Below are positions 28,595 through 37,704 of a stretch of DNA of 64,000 nucleotides, piece by piece. The stretch spans positions 744,001-808,000 of the forward strand of contig NZ_LT906455.1 in NCBI RefSeq assembly GCF_900187115.1. Reading direction: 5' to 3'. Source of the DNA: Aliarcobacter butzleri (lineage in GTDB: Bacteria; Campylobacterota; Campylobacteria; Campylobacterales; Arcobacteraceae). Numbering within the stretch: the stretch's first letter is position 1; every line of letters starts with the position of its first letter. The notes beneath the pieces are model-generated. The model was not told the DNA's origin, did no database searches, and was given only the letters and a program-made list of their open reading frames with translations. The position numbers and the translations under genes were made by a program.

Positions 28595-28604
28595 TATCTA
28601 AAAT

Positions 28605-28631
28605 TTAAATAAGGATTTATTCCTTATTTAA
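28605..28631 (+). terminator. Terminator of the S10-spc-secY-map-infA operon
   Basis: An 11-bp perfect stem (28605-28615 with 28621-28631) around TTTAT, eleven bases after the infA stop, followed by a T-containing stretch. It marks the end of the operon. Confidence 0.75.
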
Positions 28632-28649
28632 TCTTCTAAACTACATAAA

Positions 28650-28677
28650 TTGTACTAAAGTAATATTTTTGTAGAAT
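28650..28677 (+). promoter_or_regulatory. Promoter of the UDG-like gene with start next to the ATG
   Basis: TTGTAC (28650-28655) and TAGAAT (28672-28677, preceded by TTTTG) are 16 bases apart. The -10 box ends 5 bases before the ATG at 28683, so the transcript would have essentially no leader. No Shine-Dalgarno sequence is present. Confidence 0.5.
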
Positions 28678-28682
28678 CACGT

Positions 28683-29351
28683 ATGACAAAATCAGTTAAG
28701 AATCAAGTTTTAAGATATTTATATAATTTAAAATCATTTGGATTTTCATACCATGAATCTTTTGATATTTTTTCTAAAGAGATAAAAAATTTCAAATTAC
28801 CAAATGACATAAAAGAGTTGAAAAATAGTGTAGAACACTGTTATTTATGTGAACTTTGTAAGGTAAGAAAAAATGTTCTTTTTGGATATGGGAATATAAA
28901 TTCAAAAATTATGTTTATTTGTGATGAACCTACAAAAAGCGAAGATGAATTAGGCTCTTTTTATGTTGGAAATAGTGGTGAACTATTATCTAAAATGATA
29001 GAAAATGTGCTAAATATTAAAAAAGAGGATGTTTATATAACTACTTTGGTAAAATGTAAAAGCTTAAATGGGGCTACAAATTCAAGTTTTGATACTTGTA
29101 ACGATTATTTACTCAAACAAATTGAATTAATCAAACCTAAATTAATAGTTAGTTTAGGTGAAAAAACTTATTCTTATTTAATGAAAAATGGTGATAATTT
29201 TTTTCAAATTAGAGGTAAAATGCTAAATTTTAATTCAATTGCATTAATAGCAGTATATTCACCAACATTTTTATTAAGAAATCCTTCTTTAAAAAAAGAT
29301 GCTTATTATGATATGTTAAAAATTAAAAGTTTTATGGAGGAGTTAAATTGA
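28683..29351 (+). CDS. Uracil-DNA glycosylase family 4-like protein
   Basis: A 222-residue protein with the iron-sulfur cysteine pattern of family 4 (CYLCELC at 53-59, VKC ending at 125, Cys139) and the order GxG..., YVGNSGELLSKM, VYITTLVKCKS, LIVSLGEKTYSYL, FLLRNPSLK. The two catalytic motifs differ: GEAPG reads CDEPT (80-84) and the HPS-type His is Ser (YSPTFLLRNP, 192-201). It may bind DNA without standard glycosylase activity or use other residues. It overlaps the next gene by four bases. Confidence 0.75.
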   Translation: MTKSVKNQVLRYLYNLKSFGFSYHESFDIFSKEIKNFKLPNDIKELKNSVEHCYLCELCKVRKNVLFGYGNINSKIMFICDEPTKSEDELGSFYVGNSGELLSKMIENVLNIKKEDVYITTLVKCKSLNGATNSSFDTCNDYLLKQIELIKPKLIVSLGEKTYSYLMKNGDNFFQIRGKMLNFNSIALIAVYSPTFLLRNPSLKKDAYYDMLKIKSFMEELN

Positions 29352-30541
29352 AACAATTATTGACTTTATTATTTGTTGCATTTGTTTTTTTAGGTTGTAA
29401 TCAAAAACAAGTAGTACAACTAAAAATGCCAAATCAAAATAAAAGTGTTCCTACAAAAGTTAAAGAAGACAAAACAACTGTTGTTGAAGAGTTTATTTCG
29501 AATGATTCTATAATTAAAGAGGAAGTTATTGATAATAGCAATAATGGAAGTATGAATACAGTGCAACCTCAAGCTGATGAAGAAACAGTTGCACAACAAA
29601 GTATTAATATAAATATAGATGAAACAAGAGCTAATGTTAAATTAGCTTTTGTTTATCCATCAACTTTAGTTTCAAAATATGCAAAAAGTTCTTTAAGTAC
29701 TATTTCTGGTTATTTATCATATAAACAAGCAAACTATAATTTAATTGTGGTTGATAGCAAAAATGAGAGTTATGAGAATATAAATAATGCTTTTTCTAAG
29801 TTAAAAGAAGAGGGTGTTACAAAAGTTATAGCTTTATTTACTCCAAATGCTTTAAATAATTTAAATAAAATTGTAACAGATGATTTTAAAGTTTATTTGC
29901 CATTGATTGAAAAAAAGGATAGTTTAGAAAATAATGATAATTTAATTTTTGGTTCTATCTCTTATGATGATCAACTTAAAAAATTAAGTTATTATTCAAA
30001 TGGAAAAAATAGTACATTTTACCAAGAGACATATTTAGGAACTAAATTAAAAAATAGTTATGATTTTGTTATTGGAAACTCTAATTTAAGAAAAGAGATA
30101 AGTAACGATGAAAAAAATTTTAAAAATATAGTAAATGATTCAAGATTGAGAAATTCATCACTATTTTTAAATACAGATTTAGTTAAAAGCTCTTTGATTT
30201 TATCTCAAATGACAGTTTATGAGATAAATCCAAATACTATTTTAGCAACTCAAATTTTATTTGACCCAATGCTTATGGTATTAACGCAAGAAAGGGATAG
30301 ACAAAATTTAATTATTGCAAATTCTATTGGTAATGTTGATTCAAAATTAAAAGATGAAATAGCAACAGTGGGTGGAAATATAACTTTTGAATGGGTTGAT
30401 TACTCAACATTAGTTGGAACAAACTACTTGTTTTCAAATGGTAATTCATCTTTGATTTCAACAAAAATAGAGAATAATCAAGCAGTTTATACTCCAAGAT
30501 TATTTAAAAGCACAGACATAGGCTTTTTAGAAATTAAGTAG
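29348..30541 (+). CDS. Putative lipoprotein with periplasmic-binding-like fold
   Basis: A 397-residue protein starting at a TTG seven bases after GGAGG and overlapping the preceding gene (TTGA). The N-terminus MKQLLTLLFVAFVFLGC ends in a lipobox (FLGC), so Cys17 is the likely lipid anchor. After a low-complexity linker (about 18-90), residues 95-390 look like a periplasmic-binding type I fold (LAFVYPSTLVSKYAKSSLSTI, VIALFTPNALNNL). It resembles activators of penicillin-binding proteins only in outline. I cannot name a substrate. Confidence 0.65.
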   Translation: MKQLLTLLFVAFVFLGCNQKQVVQLKMPNQNKSVPTKVKEDKTTVVEEFISNDSIIKEEVIDNSNNGSMNTVQPQADEETVAQQSININIDETRANVKLAFVYPSTLVSKYAKSSLSTISGYLSYKQANYNLIVVDSKNESYENINNAFSKLKEEGVTKVIALFTPNALNNLNKIVTDDFKVYLPLIEKKDSLENNDNLIFGSISYDDQLKKLSYYSNGKNSTFYQETYLGTKLKNSYDFVIGNSNLRKEISNDEKNFKNIVNDSRLRNSSLFLNTDLVKSSLILSQMTVYEINPNTILATQILFDPMLMVLTQERDRQNLIIANSIGNVDSKLKDEIATVGGNITFEWVDYSTLVGTNYLFSNGNSSLISTKIENNQAVYTPRLFKSTDIGFLEIK

Positions 30542-30584
30542 AAATTAGGTAAAATCGCGAATTATTTAGAAAAGGAAGTTGAAA

Positions 30585-32354
30585 TTGAGAACACATTATT
30601 GTACAGATGTTACTGAAAAACTTATTGGTCAAACTGTTACTGTTGCTGGTTGGGTAAATAGTAGACGGGACCATGGTGGAATTATATTTATAGATTTAAG
30701 AGATAAAAGTGGATTAGTTCAATTAGTTGCCGATCCACAAGATTGTAAAGATGCTTTAGCTATTGCAGAAACTGTTAGAGATGAGTTTGTTTTAATAGCA
30801 ACAGGAAAAGTGCGAGCAAGAGGAGAAGGATTAGAAAATCCAAATTTAATTACAGGAAAAATTGAAATAATTTTAGAAAACCTTGTAATTGAAAATAGAT
30901 CAAGACCAATGCCTTTTGATATAAATGATGAAAAAGTAAATGATGAAATAAAATTGAGAAATAGATTTTTAGAATTAAGAAGCAAAAAATCATTTGATAT
31001 TTTCCAATTAAGAAGTAAAGCAACTATTCAAGCAAGAAATACACTTGATGAATTAGGTTTTTTAGATGTTGAAACTCCAATTTTAACAAAATCTACTCCA
31101 GAAGGAGCAAGAGATTATTTAGTTCCTTCAAGAGTTCATGCTGGTGAATTTTATGCACTTCCTCAATCACCACAATTATTTAAACAACTTTTAATGGTTG
31201 CAGGATTTGATAAGTACTTCCAAATAGCAAAATGTTTTAGAGATGAAGATTTAAGAGCAGATAGACAACCTGAGTTTACACAAATAGATGTTGAAATGTC
31301 ATTTTGTAATCAAGAAGATGTTATAAAAGTTGCTGAAAAATTAATCTATGATATTTTTACAAAATGTGGAAAAAATGTTCCTTCAACATTTAGAAGAATG
31401 AAATATAGTGAAGCTATGGAAAAATATGGTTCTGATAAACCAGATTTAAGATTTGATATGCCTCTTGTTGATGTTATTGATATTTTTGCGAACTCAACAA
31501 ATGAAATTTTTGCTGAAATTGCAAAAGATAAAAAGAATAATAGAATAAAAGCTTTAAAATGTAAAAATGGAGATAACATCTTCTCAAAAAGACAAATGAA
31601 AAGCTTTGAAGATTATGTAAGAAAATTTGGAGCTAAAGGTTTAGGTTATTTCCAAATGAAAGAAGATGGATTAAAAGGTCCATTAACTAAATTCTTTAGT
31701 GAAGCTGATTTAGAAGAGATTATCAAAGTTACAGAACTTGAAGTTGGTGATGTTGTATTCTTTGGCGCAGGAGCTAAAAAAGTAGTTTGGGATTATATGG
31801 GAAGATTTAGATTGTTCTTAGCAAATGAGATGAATATTGTTCCAAAAGATGCTTATGAATTTTTATGGGTTATTGATTTCCCAATGTTTGAAGTTGAAGA
31901 TGGAAGAACTAAAGCACTTCACCATCCATTTACAATGCCAAATGTTGAAAAATATGATTTAGATAATATTGAAGATTTAGAAGAGATTGAATCAATAGCT
32001 TATGATATTGTTTTAAATGGAACAGAACTTGGTGGTGGAAGTATAAGAATCCACAAAGAAGAGATTCAATCAAAAGTATTTAAACTAATGGGAATTAGCC
32101 AAGAAGAAGCAAAAGAGAAATTTGGATTCTTACTTGACGCACTTTCTTATGGTGCTCCAAGTCATGGTGGTTTTGCATTAGGATTAGATAGAATGATTAT
32201 GCTTTTAGCTGGAACTGATTCAATCAGAGATGTTATAGCATTCCCTAAAACTCAAAAAGCTCAATGTTTACTAACTCAAGCTCCTTCAGCTGTTGATGAA
32301 GAACAATTAAAAGAGTTAAGTATAAGAATAAGAAAAACAGTAGTAGATAGCTAA
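30585..32354 (+). CDS. aspS: Aspartyl-tRNA synthetase
   Basis: A 589-residue class II synthetase. The second in-frame TTG (30585) is chosen: it lies 8 bases after AGGA and gives MRTHYC, matching the usual opening MRTxYC. The first TTG (30579) leaves only 2 bases. The anticodon-binding OB domain ([22 protein letters not shown]) precedes the catalytic motifs ([50 protein letters not shown]). The bacterial GAD insert is present. Such enzymes in this class often also charge tRNA-Asn, inferred from known biology. Confidence 0.97.
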
Positions 32355-32369
32355 TTTTAGCTACTACTA
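32341..32369 (+). terminator. Terminator of aspS
   Basis: An 11-bp stem with one bulged A (TAGTAG-A-TAGCT with AGCTACTACTA) around AATTTT, overlapping the aspS stop codon. CCTTTTTT follows five bases later. Confidence 0.7.
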
Positions 32370-32410
32370 AACCTTTTTTAAACTCCTAAAATCTCAAGAA
32401 TTCTCCAAAA

Positions 32411-32425
32411 GTATATTTTATATAC
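32411..32425. repeat. Short inverted repeat upstream of the Cache-CheW gene
   Basis: GTATAT and ATATAC are separated by TTT, about 70 bp before the next start. It could be an operator, but such AT repeats are common here by chance. Confidence 0.25.
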
Positions 32426-32494
32426 ACTTGTATAAATAAAAAAATTAACCAAAGTTATATAATTTTCTATATTTAATAAGTATTAGGAAATTAT

Positions 32495-35080
32495 ATGTTA
32501 AACGAAACTATAAGTTATAAAGGTATAACTATAAAAAGAGAGTTATATCCAATTATAAAATATATTGAAGATGTAGATAAATATAAAGACGAATTGGGAA
32601 CTTTAAGTTCTTCTTGGGATATGTTAGCACTTTTAGGACAACTTGGTGATATAAACATAGATATAGGAAAAACAAAAGAGAACTTTTTAAATCTAACTTC
32701 AACTTTATTAAATCACTTAAGTTTTCAACAAATAAAAAAAGTAACTCAAGAGATGAGATTTAAGTCACAAGTTACTATTGATGTATTGATTAGAAACTTA
32801 TTTGAAAGAACAGCTGATATAGGATTTTTAGCAACCGATGATGATATTAGACTATTTTTAGAAAACTTTGTGTCAAAATATGATGAAAATAGTCTAGTTA
32901 TAAAACAAGAAATTCAAAAAAAATTCAAAGAATATGTCTCAAAATATTCTGTCTATTTTGATATTGTTTTATTTGATGTTCATGGAAAAATAGTTGTAAG
33001 ATTGAATGAAGATATAAATTTAGAAAAAGTTGATACTTCATTTATTCAAAAAGTTTTAAATACAAGTGATGATTACATCGAAAGTTATAAATATCATGAT
33101 TTCCTTCCTCAATATAAAAAATCATTAGTTTATTCATATAAAGTAACAAAATCAAATGATTCAGGAAGCAAAGATTTAGGAGTTTTAGCTCTTTGTTTTA
33201 GATTTACAGATGAAATGAATGCAATTTTTGGAAATTTAGTAGATACTAAAAATAAAGAGTGTTTAACAATACTAGATGAAGATGGTTATGTAATAGCAAG
33301 TAGTGATAAAGAACATATAAATTTAGGAGTAAAACTTCCTATAGTTTTAAATGAAAACTATAAAATTGTATCTTATGCAGGACGAGACTATATTGCTAAA
33401 ACTTGTGAGACAAATGGTTATCAAGGGTTTTATGGGCTTAAGTGGTATGGACATATTATGATACCTCTTGAATATGCTTTTTTAAGTGATGAACTTAATA
33501 GTTTGGTTGTTGATGAAAATATTATAAATTCTATGATGGAGAATGAACAACATTTTTCAAAAGAGTTAAAAGAAGTTTTTTATAATAGTAAAACAATTCA
33601 AGATAACTTAATAAGAGTTATTTGGAATGGTAATATTGTTCAAAGTAAATTAAACTCAACAAATAGAGAGTTTTCAAGAGCTTTATTAAATGAAATAGGT
33701 ATTACAGGAAATAAAGCAAATTCTTCTTTGGATAATTTAAATCAAACTATTATCTCATCTATACTAAAGGATTGTGAATTTTTATCTTCACTTGCTATTG
33801 ATATTATGGATAGAAATCTTTATGAAAGAGCAAATGATTGTAGATGGTGGGCTTTAAACTCTTATTTTAAAGAAGCTTTAGATGATTATTCAACTATTAG
33901 TGAAAAAAAAGAAGAAATAAGTTCTATTTTAAAATATATAAATGATTTATATACAGTCTATTCAAATCTAATAATTTTTGACAAAAATGGAAAAATTATT
34001 GCTGTTTCAAATGAAAAAGAGCAGTATCTTATTGGAAAAATTTTAACTCAAGATTGGATAGAAAAAACTTTAACTTTAAAAGATACTTCAAAATATTGTG
34101 TTTCAAAATTTGAGAAAACAAATCTTTATGAAAATGAATCAACTTATATATATTGTAGTGCGATACGTTCTTTTAAAGATGATAATGATGTTGTAGGAGG
34201 AATTGCTATTGTTTTTGATTCTTCTGCACAATTTTATACAATGCTTGATGAGATTTTACCAAAAGATATTTATGGAAATAAACAAAAAGGAGTTTATGCT
34301 TTTTTCACTGATAAAAATAAACAAATTATCGCTACAACAAGTACAAACTTTGAAGTAAATTCATATTTGGATATTGATGACTCATTTTTTAAATTGAAAA
34401 ATGGTCAAAACTTAAGTCGTATTATAGAGTTTCGTGGGAATTATTATGCTGTTGGAGTAAAATGTTCAAGTGGATATAGAGAGTATAAAAGTGCAGTTGA
34501 TGATTATAAAAATGATGTTTTATCTTTTGTATTTATACTTATTGGAAAAGCAAATTCAAATGTTATTTTATCTCACTCAAAAACAAAATTTTTAACTTCT
34601 CAAAAAAGAGAATTTATAGGAGAAACTATTGAATTAGCAACTTTTTATTTAGGTAAAAGATTGCTTGCAGTAAATTCAAAAAATGTAATAGAATCTATTG
34701 GAATAGAAGAACTTCAAGAATCAATAGAAATGGATAAGAAAAATCACTTTAAAGGAATGGTTTTACATAAAAATAAACTAATTTCTGTTTTAGATATAAG
34801 AGACTTTGTAAATGAAGAGATAGAAGATGGAACTCTTAAAAATATAATATTAGTAGAATATGATAAAGATAATGTTGAACATTGTGTGGGGCTTTTAGTA
34901 TCATCACTTGAAACTATTTGTACAGTTGAAGAAAAATCAATTCAACATATTCAAAATCACTTTTTAGGAAGTGGAACATTGATTGAAAGTCTTGTAGATA
35001 TAAAAGATAGTGAAGATTCAAAAATTGCAATGCTTTTAAATATTAAAAAGTTAGATGATAACTTCACAAAAAGGGTTTAA
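32495..35080 (+). CDS. Soluble tandem-Cache protein fused to CheW
   Basis: An 861-residue protein without a signal peptide or membrane helix. It has two related sensor modules: one from about 100 to 330 and one from about 440 to 690. Each begins with an almost identical helix, RNLFERTAD (100-108) and RNLYERAND (440-448), followed by Cache/PDC-like strands (VLFDVHGKIVVRL; LIIFDKNGKIIAVS). The last 150 residues (705-855) fit a CheW domain (FYLGKRLLAVNSKNVIESIG, GMVLHKNKLISVLDIRD). There is no methylation or kinase domain, so it probably links a cytoplasmic signal to CheA arrays. Ligand unknown. Confidence 0.8.
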   Translation: MLNETISYKGITIKRELYPIIKYIEDVDKYKDELGTLSSSWDMLALLGQLGDINIDIGKTKENFLNLTSTLLNHLSFQQIKKVTQEMRFKSQVTIDVLIRNLFERTADIGFLATDDDIRLFLENFVSKYDENSLVIKQEIQKKFKEYVSKYSVYFDIVLFDVHGKIVVRLNEDINLEKVDTSFIQKVLNTSDDYIESYKYHDFLPQYKKSLVYSYKVTKSNDSGSKDLGVLALCFRFTDEMNAIFGNLVDTKNKECLTILDEDGYVIASSDKEHINLGVKLPIVLNENYKIVSYAGRDYIAKTCETNGYQGFYGLKWYGHIMIPLEYAFLSDELNSLVVDENIINSMMENEQHFSKELKEVFYNSKTIQDNLIRVIWNGNIVQSKLNSTNREFSRALLNEIGITGNKANSSLDNLNQTIISSILKDCEFLSSLAIDIMDRNLYERANDCRWWALNSYFKEALDDYSTISEKKEEISSILKYINDLYTVYSNLIIFDKNGKIIAVSNEKEQYLIGKILTQDWIEKTLTLKDTSKYCVSKFEKTNLYENESTYIYCSAIRSFKDDNDVVGGIAIVFDSSAQFYTMLDEILPKDIYGNKQKGVYAFFTDKNKQIIATTSTNFEVNSYLDIDDSFFKLKNGQNLSRIIEFRGNYYAVGVKCSSGYREYKSAVDDYKNDVLSFVFILIGKANSNVILSHSKTKFLTSQKREFIGETIELATFYLGKRLLAVNSKNVIESIGIEELQESIEMDKKNHFKGMVLHKNKLISVLDIRDFVNEEIEDGTLKNIILVEYDKDNVEHCVGLLVSSLETICTVEEKSIQHIQNHFLGSGTLIESLVDIKDSEDSKIAMLLNIKKLDDNFTKRV

Positions 35081-35140
35081 ATCGTATCATAAAATCTATT
35101 TGGGTATTATATTAGTAATATATATTTAAAAAGAAGATAG

Positions 35141-36898
35141 ATGAGTAAATTAAATAAATTTTTGCCTACAACAAAAGAAGAGATGAAACAACGAGGTTGG
35201 GATGAACTTGATGTTGTTTTAATAACAGGTGATGCTTATATAGATTCACCTTTTATGGGAATTGCTGTTGTTGGAAGAATTTTAGAAGATATTGGACTTC
35301 GTGTAGGTATTATTGGGCAACCAGATGTTAATAGTGATGTAGATGTAAAACGACTTGGTGAACCTAAACTTTTTTGGGGAGTAAGTGGTGGAAGTATAGA
35401 TTCTATGGTTTCAAACTATACTGCAAGTAAAAAATTTAGAAATGATGATGATTATACTCCTGGTGGAAAAAACAATAAAAGACCTGATCGTGCAACTTTA
35501 GTTTATACAAATCTTATAAGAAGATATTTTAAAAATACAGTTCCAATAGTTTTAGGTGGAATTGAAGCTTCCTTGCGAAGACTTACTCACTATGATTATT
35601 GGTCAAATAGTCTTAGAAAACCAATTTTATTTGATTCAAAAGCTGATTATATGGTTTATGGTATGGCAGAACAAGCTATTATTGATTTAGGAACATATTT
35701 AAAAGAGGGAAAAGATGTACGAACAATAGCAGGGCTTTGTTATATTTCAAAAGAGCCTAAAGATGATTATATTCAAATTCCTTCTCATAAAGAGTGTTTA
35801 ACAAATAAAGAAAAATATATAGACCTTTTTAGAACTTTTTATGATAATAATGACCCAATATATTCAAAAGGACTTTGCCAAGAAGTTGATGGAAGATATC
35901 TAATACAAAATCCACCTAGTAGGCATATGGAAGAAGAGGAAATGGATAAAATAGCATCTTTCCCATATCAAAGAGATGCTCATCCGTATCATGCAAAAGA
36001 TGGAAAAGTTAAATGCTTAGAAACTATCAAATTTTCAATTATGACTCATCATGGATGTTGGGGAGAGTGTAACTTCTGTGCAATTGCAGCTCATCAAGGA
36101 AGAACTATACGAACACGAAGTGAACAAAATATTTTAGCAGAAGCAAAACACTTTGTCAGCATGAAAGATTTTAAAGGAATTATTTCAGATGTTGGTGGAC
36201 CAACAGCTAATATGTATGGATATGAGTGTAAGAAAAAAATAAATCTTGGAACTTGTATAGATAATAAAAGATGTGTTGATGCGCATAGACTTTGCCGAAC
36301 TATGAAAGTTGACCATAATAGAAATATACAACTTTTAAAAGATATTAGAAAAGTTCCAGGAATAAAAAAAGCCTTTGTAGCTTCAGGTGTTAGATATGAT
36401 TTGATAACTGCTGATAAAAACCATGGAAAAGAGTATTTAAAAGAGATGATAGACCATCATATTTCAGGTCAAATGAAAGTAGCCCCTGAACACACAAATG
36501 ATGAGGTTTTACATCATATGGGAAAACCAGGAAAACAAACACTGATTGATTTTAAAAAGATGTATGATGATTTAAATAAAGAGAGTGGTAAAAAACAATA
36601 TCTAACTTATTATTTGATTGCTGCACATCCAGGCTGTGAAGAGAAACATATGCACGAGTTAAAACAGTTTACAACTCATGAACTTAAAATGAATCCAGAA
36701 CAAGCTCAAATCTTTACTCCAACTCCTGGAACTTACTCTGCTGTTATGTATTACACAGAACTTGATCCATTTACGAAGAAAAAAATATTTGTAGAAAAAG
36801 ACCCAAGAAGAAAAGAGAGACAAAAAGAGATTGTAATAGCAAAAAAACAATTTGCTGGAAATAATAAAAAAAGTTTTAGCTCTGGAATGCAAGGATAA
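35141..36898 (+). CDS. YgiQ family radical SAM protein
   Basis: A 585-residue protein with an N-terminal B12-binding-like domain (WDELDVVLITGDAYIDSPFMG) and the radical SAM cluster motif CWGECNFC near residue 306. The YgiQ pattern SFPYQRDAHP and the C-terminal FTPTPGTYSAVMYYTELDPFT are present. The reaction is unknown for the whole family. It ends at a strong shared terminator. Confidence 0.93.
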   Translation: MSKLNKFLPTTKEEMKQRGWDELDVVLITGDAYIDSPFMGIAVVGRILEDIGLRVGIIGQPDVNSDVDVKRLGEPKLFWGVSGGSIDSMVSNYTASKKFRNDDDYTPGGKNNKRPDRATLVYTNLIRRYFKNTVPIVLGGIEASLRRLTHYDYWSNSLRKPILFDSKADYMVYGMAEQAIIDLGTYLKEGKDVRTIAGLCYISKEPKDDYIQIPSHKECLTNKEKYIDLFRTFYDNNDPIYSKGLCQEVDGRYLIQNPPSRHMEEEEMDKIASFPYQRDAHPYHAKDGKVKCLETIKFSIMTHHGCWGECNFCAIAAHQGRTIRTRSEQNILAEAKHFVSMKDFKGIISDVGGPTANMYGYECKKKINLGTCIDNKRCVDAHRLCRTMKVDHNRNIQLLKDIRKVPGIKKAFVASGVRYDLITADKNHGKEYLKEMIDHHISGQMKVAPEHTNDEVLHHMGKPGKQTLIDFKKMYDDLNKESGKKQYLTYYLIAAHPGCEEKHMHELKQFTTHELKMNPEQAQIFTPTPGTYSAVMYYTELDPFTKKKIFVEKDPRRKERQKEIVIAKKQFAGNNKKSFSSGMQG

Positions 36899-36920
36899 AA
36901 AGGGATAAACTCCCTTTTTA
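36896..36920. terminator. Bidirectional terminator between the YgiQ gene and adk
   Basis: A 10-bp perfect stem TAAAAAGGGA (36896-36905) with TCCCTTTTTA (36911-36920) around TAAAC. It has A and T tracts on the two sides and serves both convergent genes. Confidence 0.9.
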
Positions 36921-36933
36921 ATAAAGAAATAGT

Positions 36934-37575
36934 TTATGCTAATGCGTTAAACATATCAGCTGTAACTTCTGAAACATCTTTTGTTCCATCAAGTTCCATA
37001 AATACACCCATTTTTTTATAAAAATCAATAAGTGGTGCAGTTTGTGTATGATATGCGTCAAGTCTGCTAATAACAGTTTGCGCATTATCATCTTTTCTAA
37101 TAATTAATTCACCACCACAATAATCACATACATTTTCTTCTTTTGATGGATTAAATTCTACATGGAAAGATGCTCCACATTTAGAACATACTCTTCTTCC
37201 TGTAATTCTTCCAACGATTAATTCATCAGGAACATTTAAAGAGATTACTTTATCAAGAGAGATTTTCATAGATGACATTAATTCGCTTAAAGCTTCAGCT
37301 TGTGCTAAAGTTCTTGGAAATCCATCAAGAATAAAACCATTTTTACAGTCAGCTTCTGCAAGTCTATCTTTAATAATTCCAATAATTGTCGAATCTGGAA
37401 CTAACTGTCCAGCATCCATAAATTTTTTTGCTTCCATTCCCATATCTGTTTTATCTGCAATAGCAGCTCTTAAAATATCACCTGTTGAGATTTGAGGAAT
37501 ATTATATTTTTCGATTAAGAACTTTGCTTGAGTTCCTTTACCAGCTCCTGGTGCTCCAAATAGCATTAAATTCAT
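36934..37575 (-). CDS. adk: Adenylate kinase, long form with zinc LID
   Basis: A 213-residue adenylate kinase: P-loop GAPGAGKGTQAKF (7-19), the NMP-binding STGDILRAAI, GFILDGFPRTLAQAEAL, and a LID with four cysteines (CSKC and CDYC, 16 residues apart) that binds zinc. It interconverts ATP plus AMP and two ADP. It is convergent with the YgiQ gene and divergent from a second, shorter adenylate kinase. Confidence 0.96.
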   Translation of the reverse strand: MNLMLFGAPGAGKGTQAKFLIEKYNIPQISTGDILRAAIADKTDMGMEAKKFMDAGQLVPDSTIIGIIKDRLAEADCKNGFILDGFPRTLAQAEALSELMSSMKISLDKVISLNVPDELIVGRITGRRVCSKCGASFHVEFNPSKEENVCDYCGGELIIRKDDNAQTVISRLDAYHTQTAPLIDFYKKMGVFMELDGTKDVSEVTADMFNALA

Positions 37576-37668
37576 AGTTTACTTTCCTTACTTTTTCGCA
37601 TATTGTATAGAAAAAGCTTTTAATAACAGATAAGGTTTTCACACTACACCAAGAATTTAAATGATTTT

Positions 37669-37677
37669 TGATACAAT
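37669..37677 (+). promoter_or_regulatory. Extended -10 box of the short adenylate kinase gene
   Basis: TGATACAAT (an extended TGn plus TACAAT) lies 27 nt before the ATG at 37705, after a T-rich stretch. AAAGGGA follows as the ribosome site. Confidence 0.45.
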
Positions 37678-37704
37678 TGTACCTCGAAAATTCAAAGGGA
37701 ATAT

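Noticed and set aside
30579-30584. Upstream TTG start for aspS
   Set aside because: Only two bases separate it from AGGA, and the TTG at 30585 gives the conserved MRT opening.
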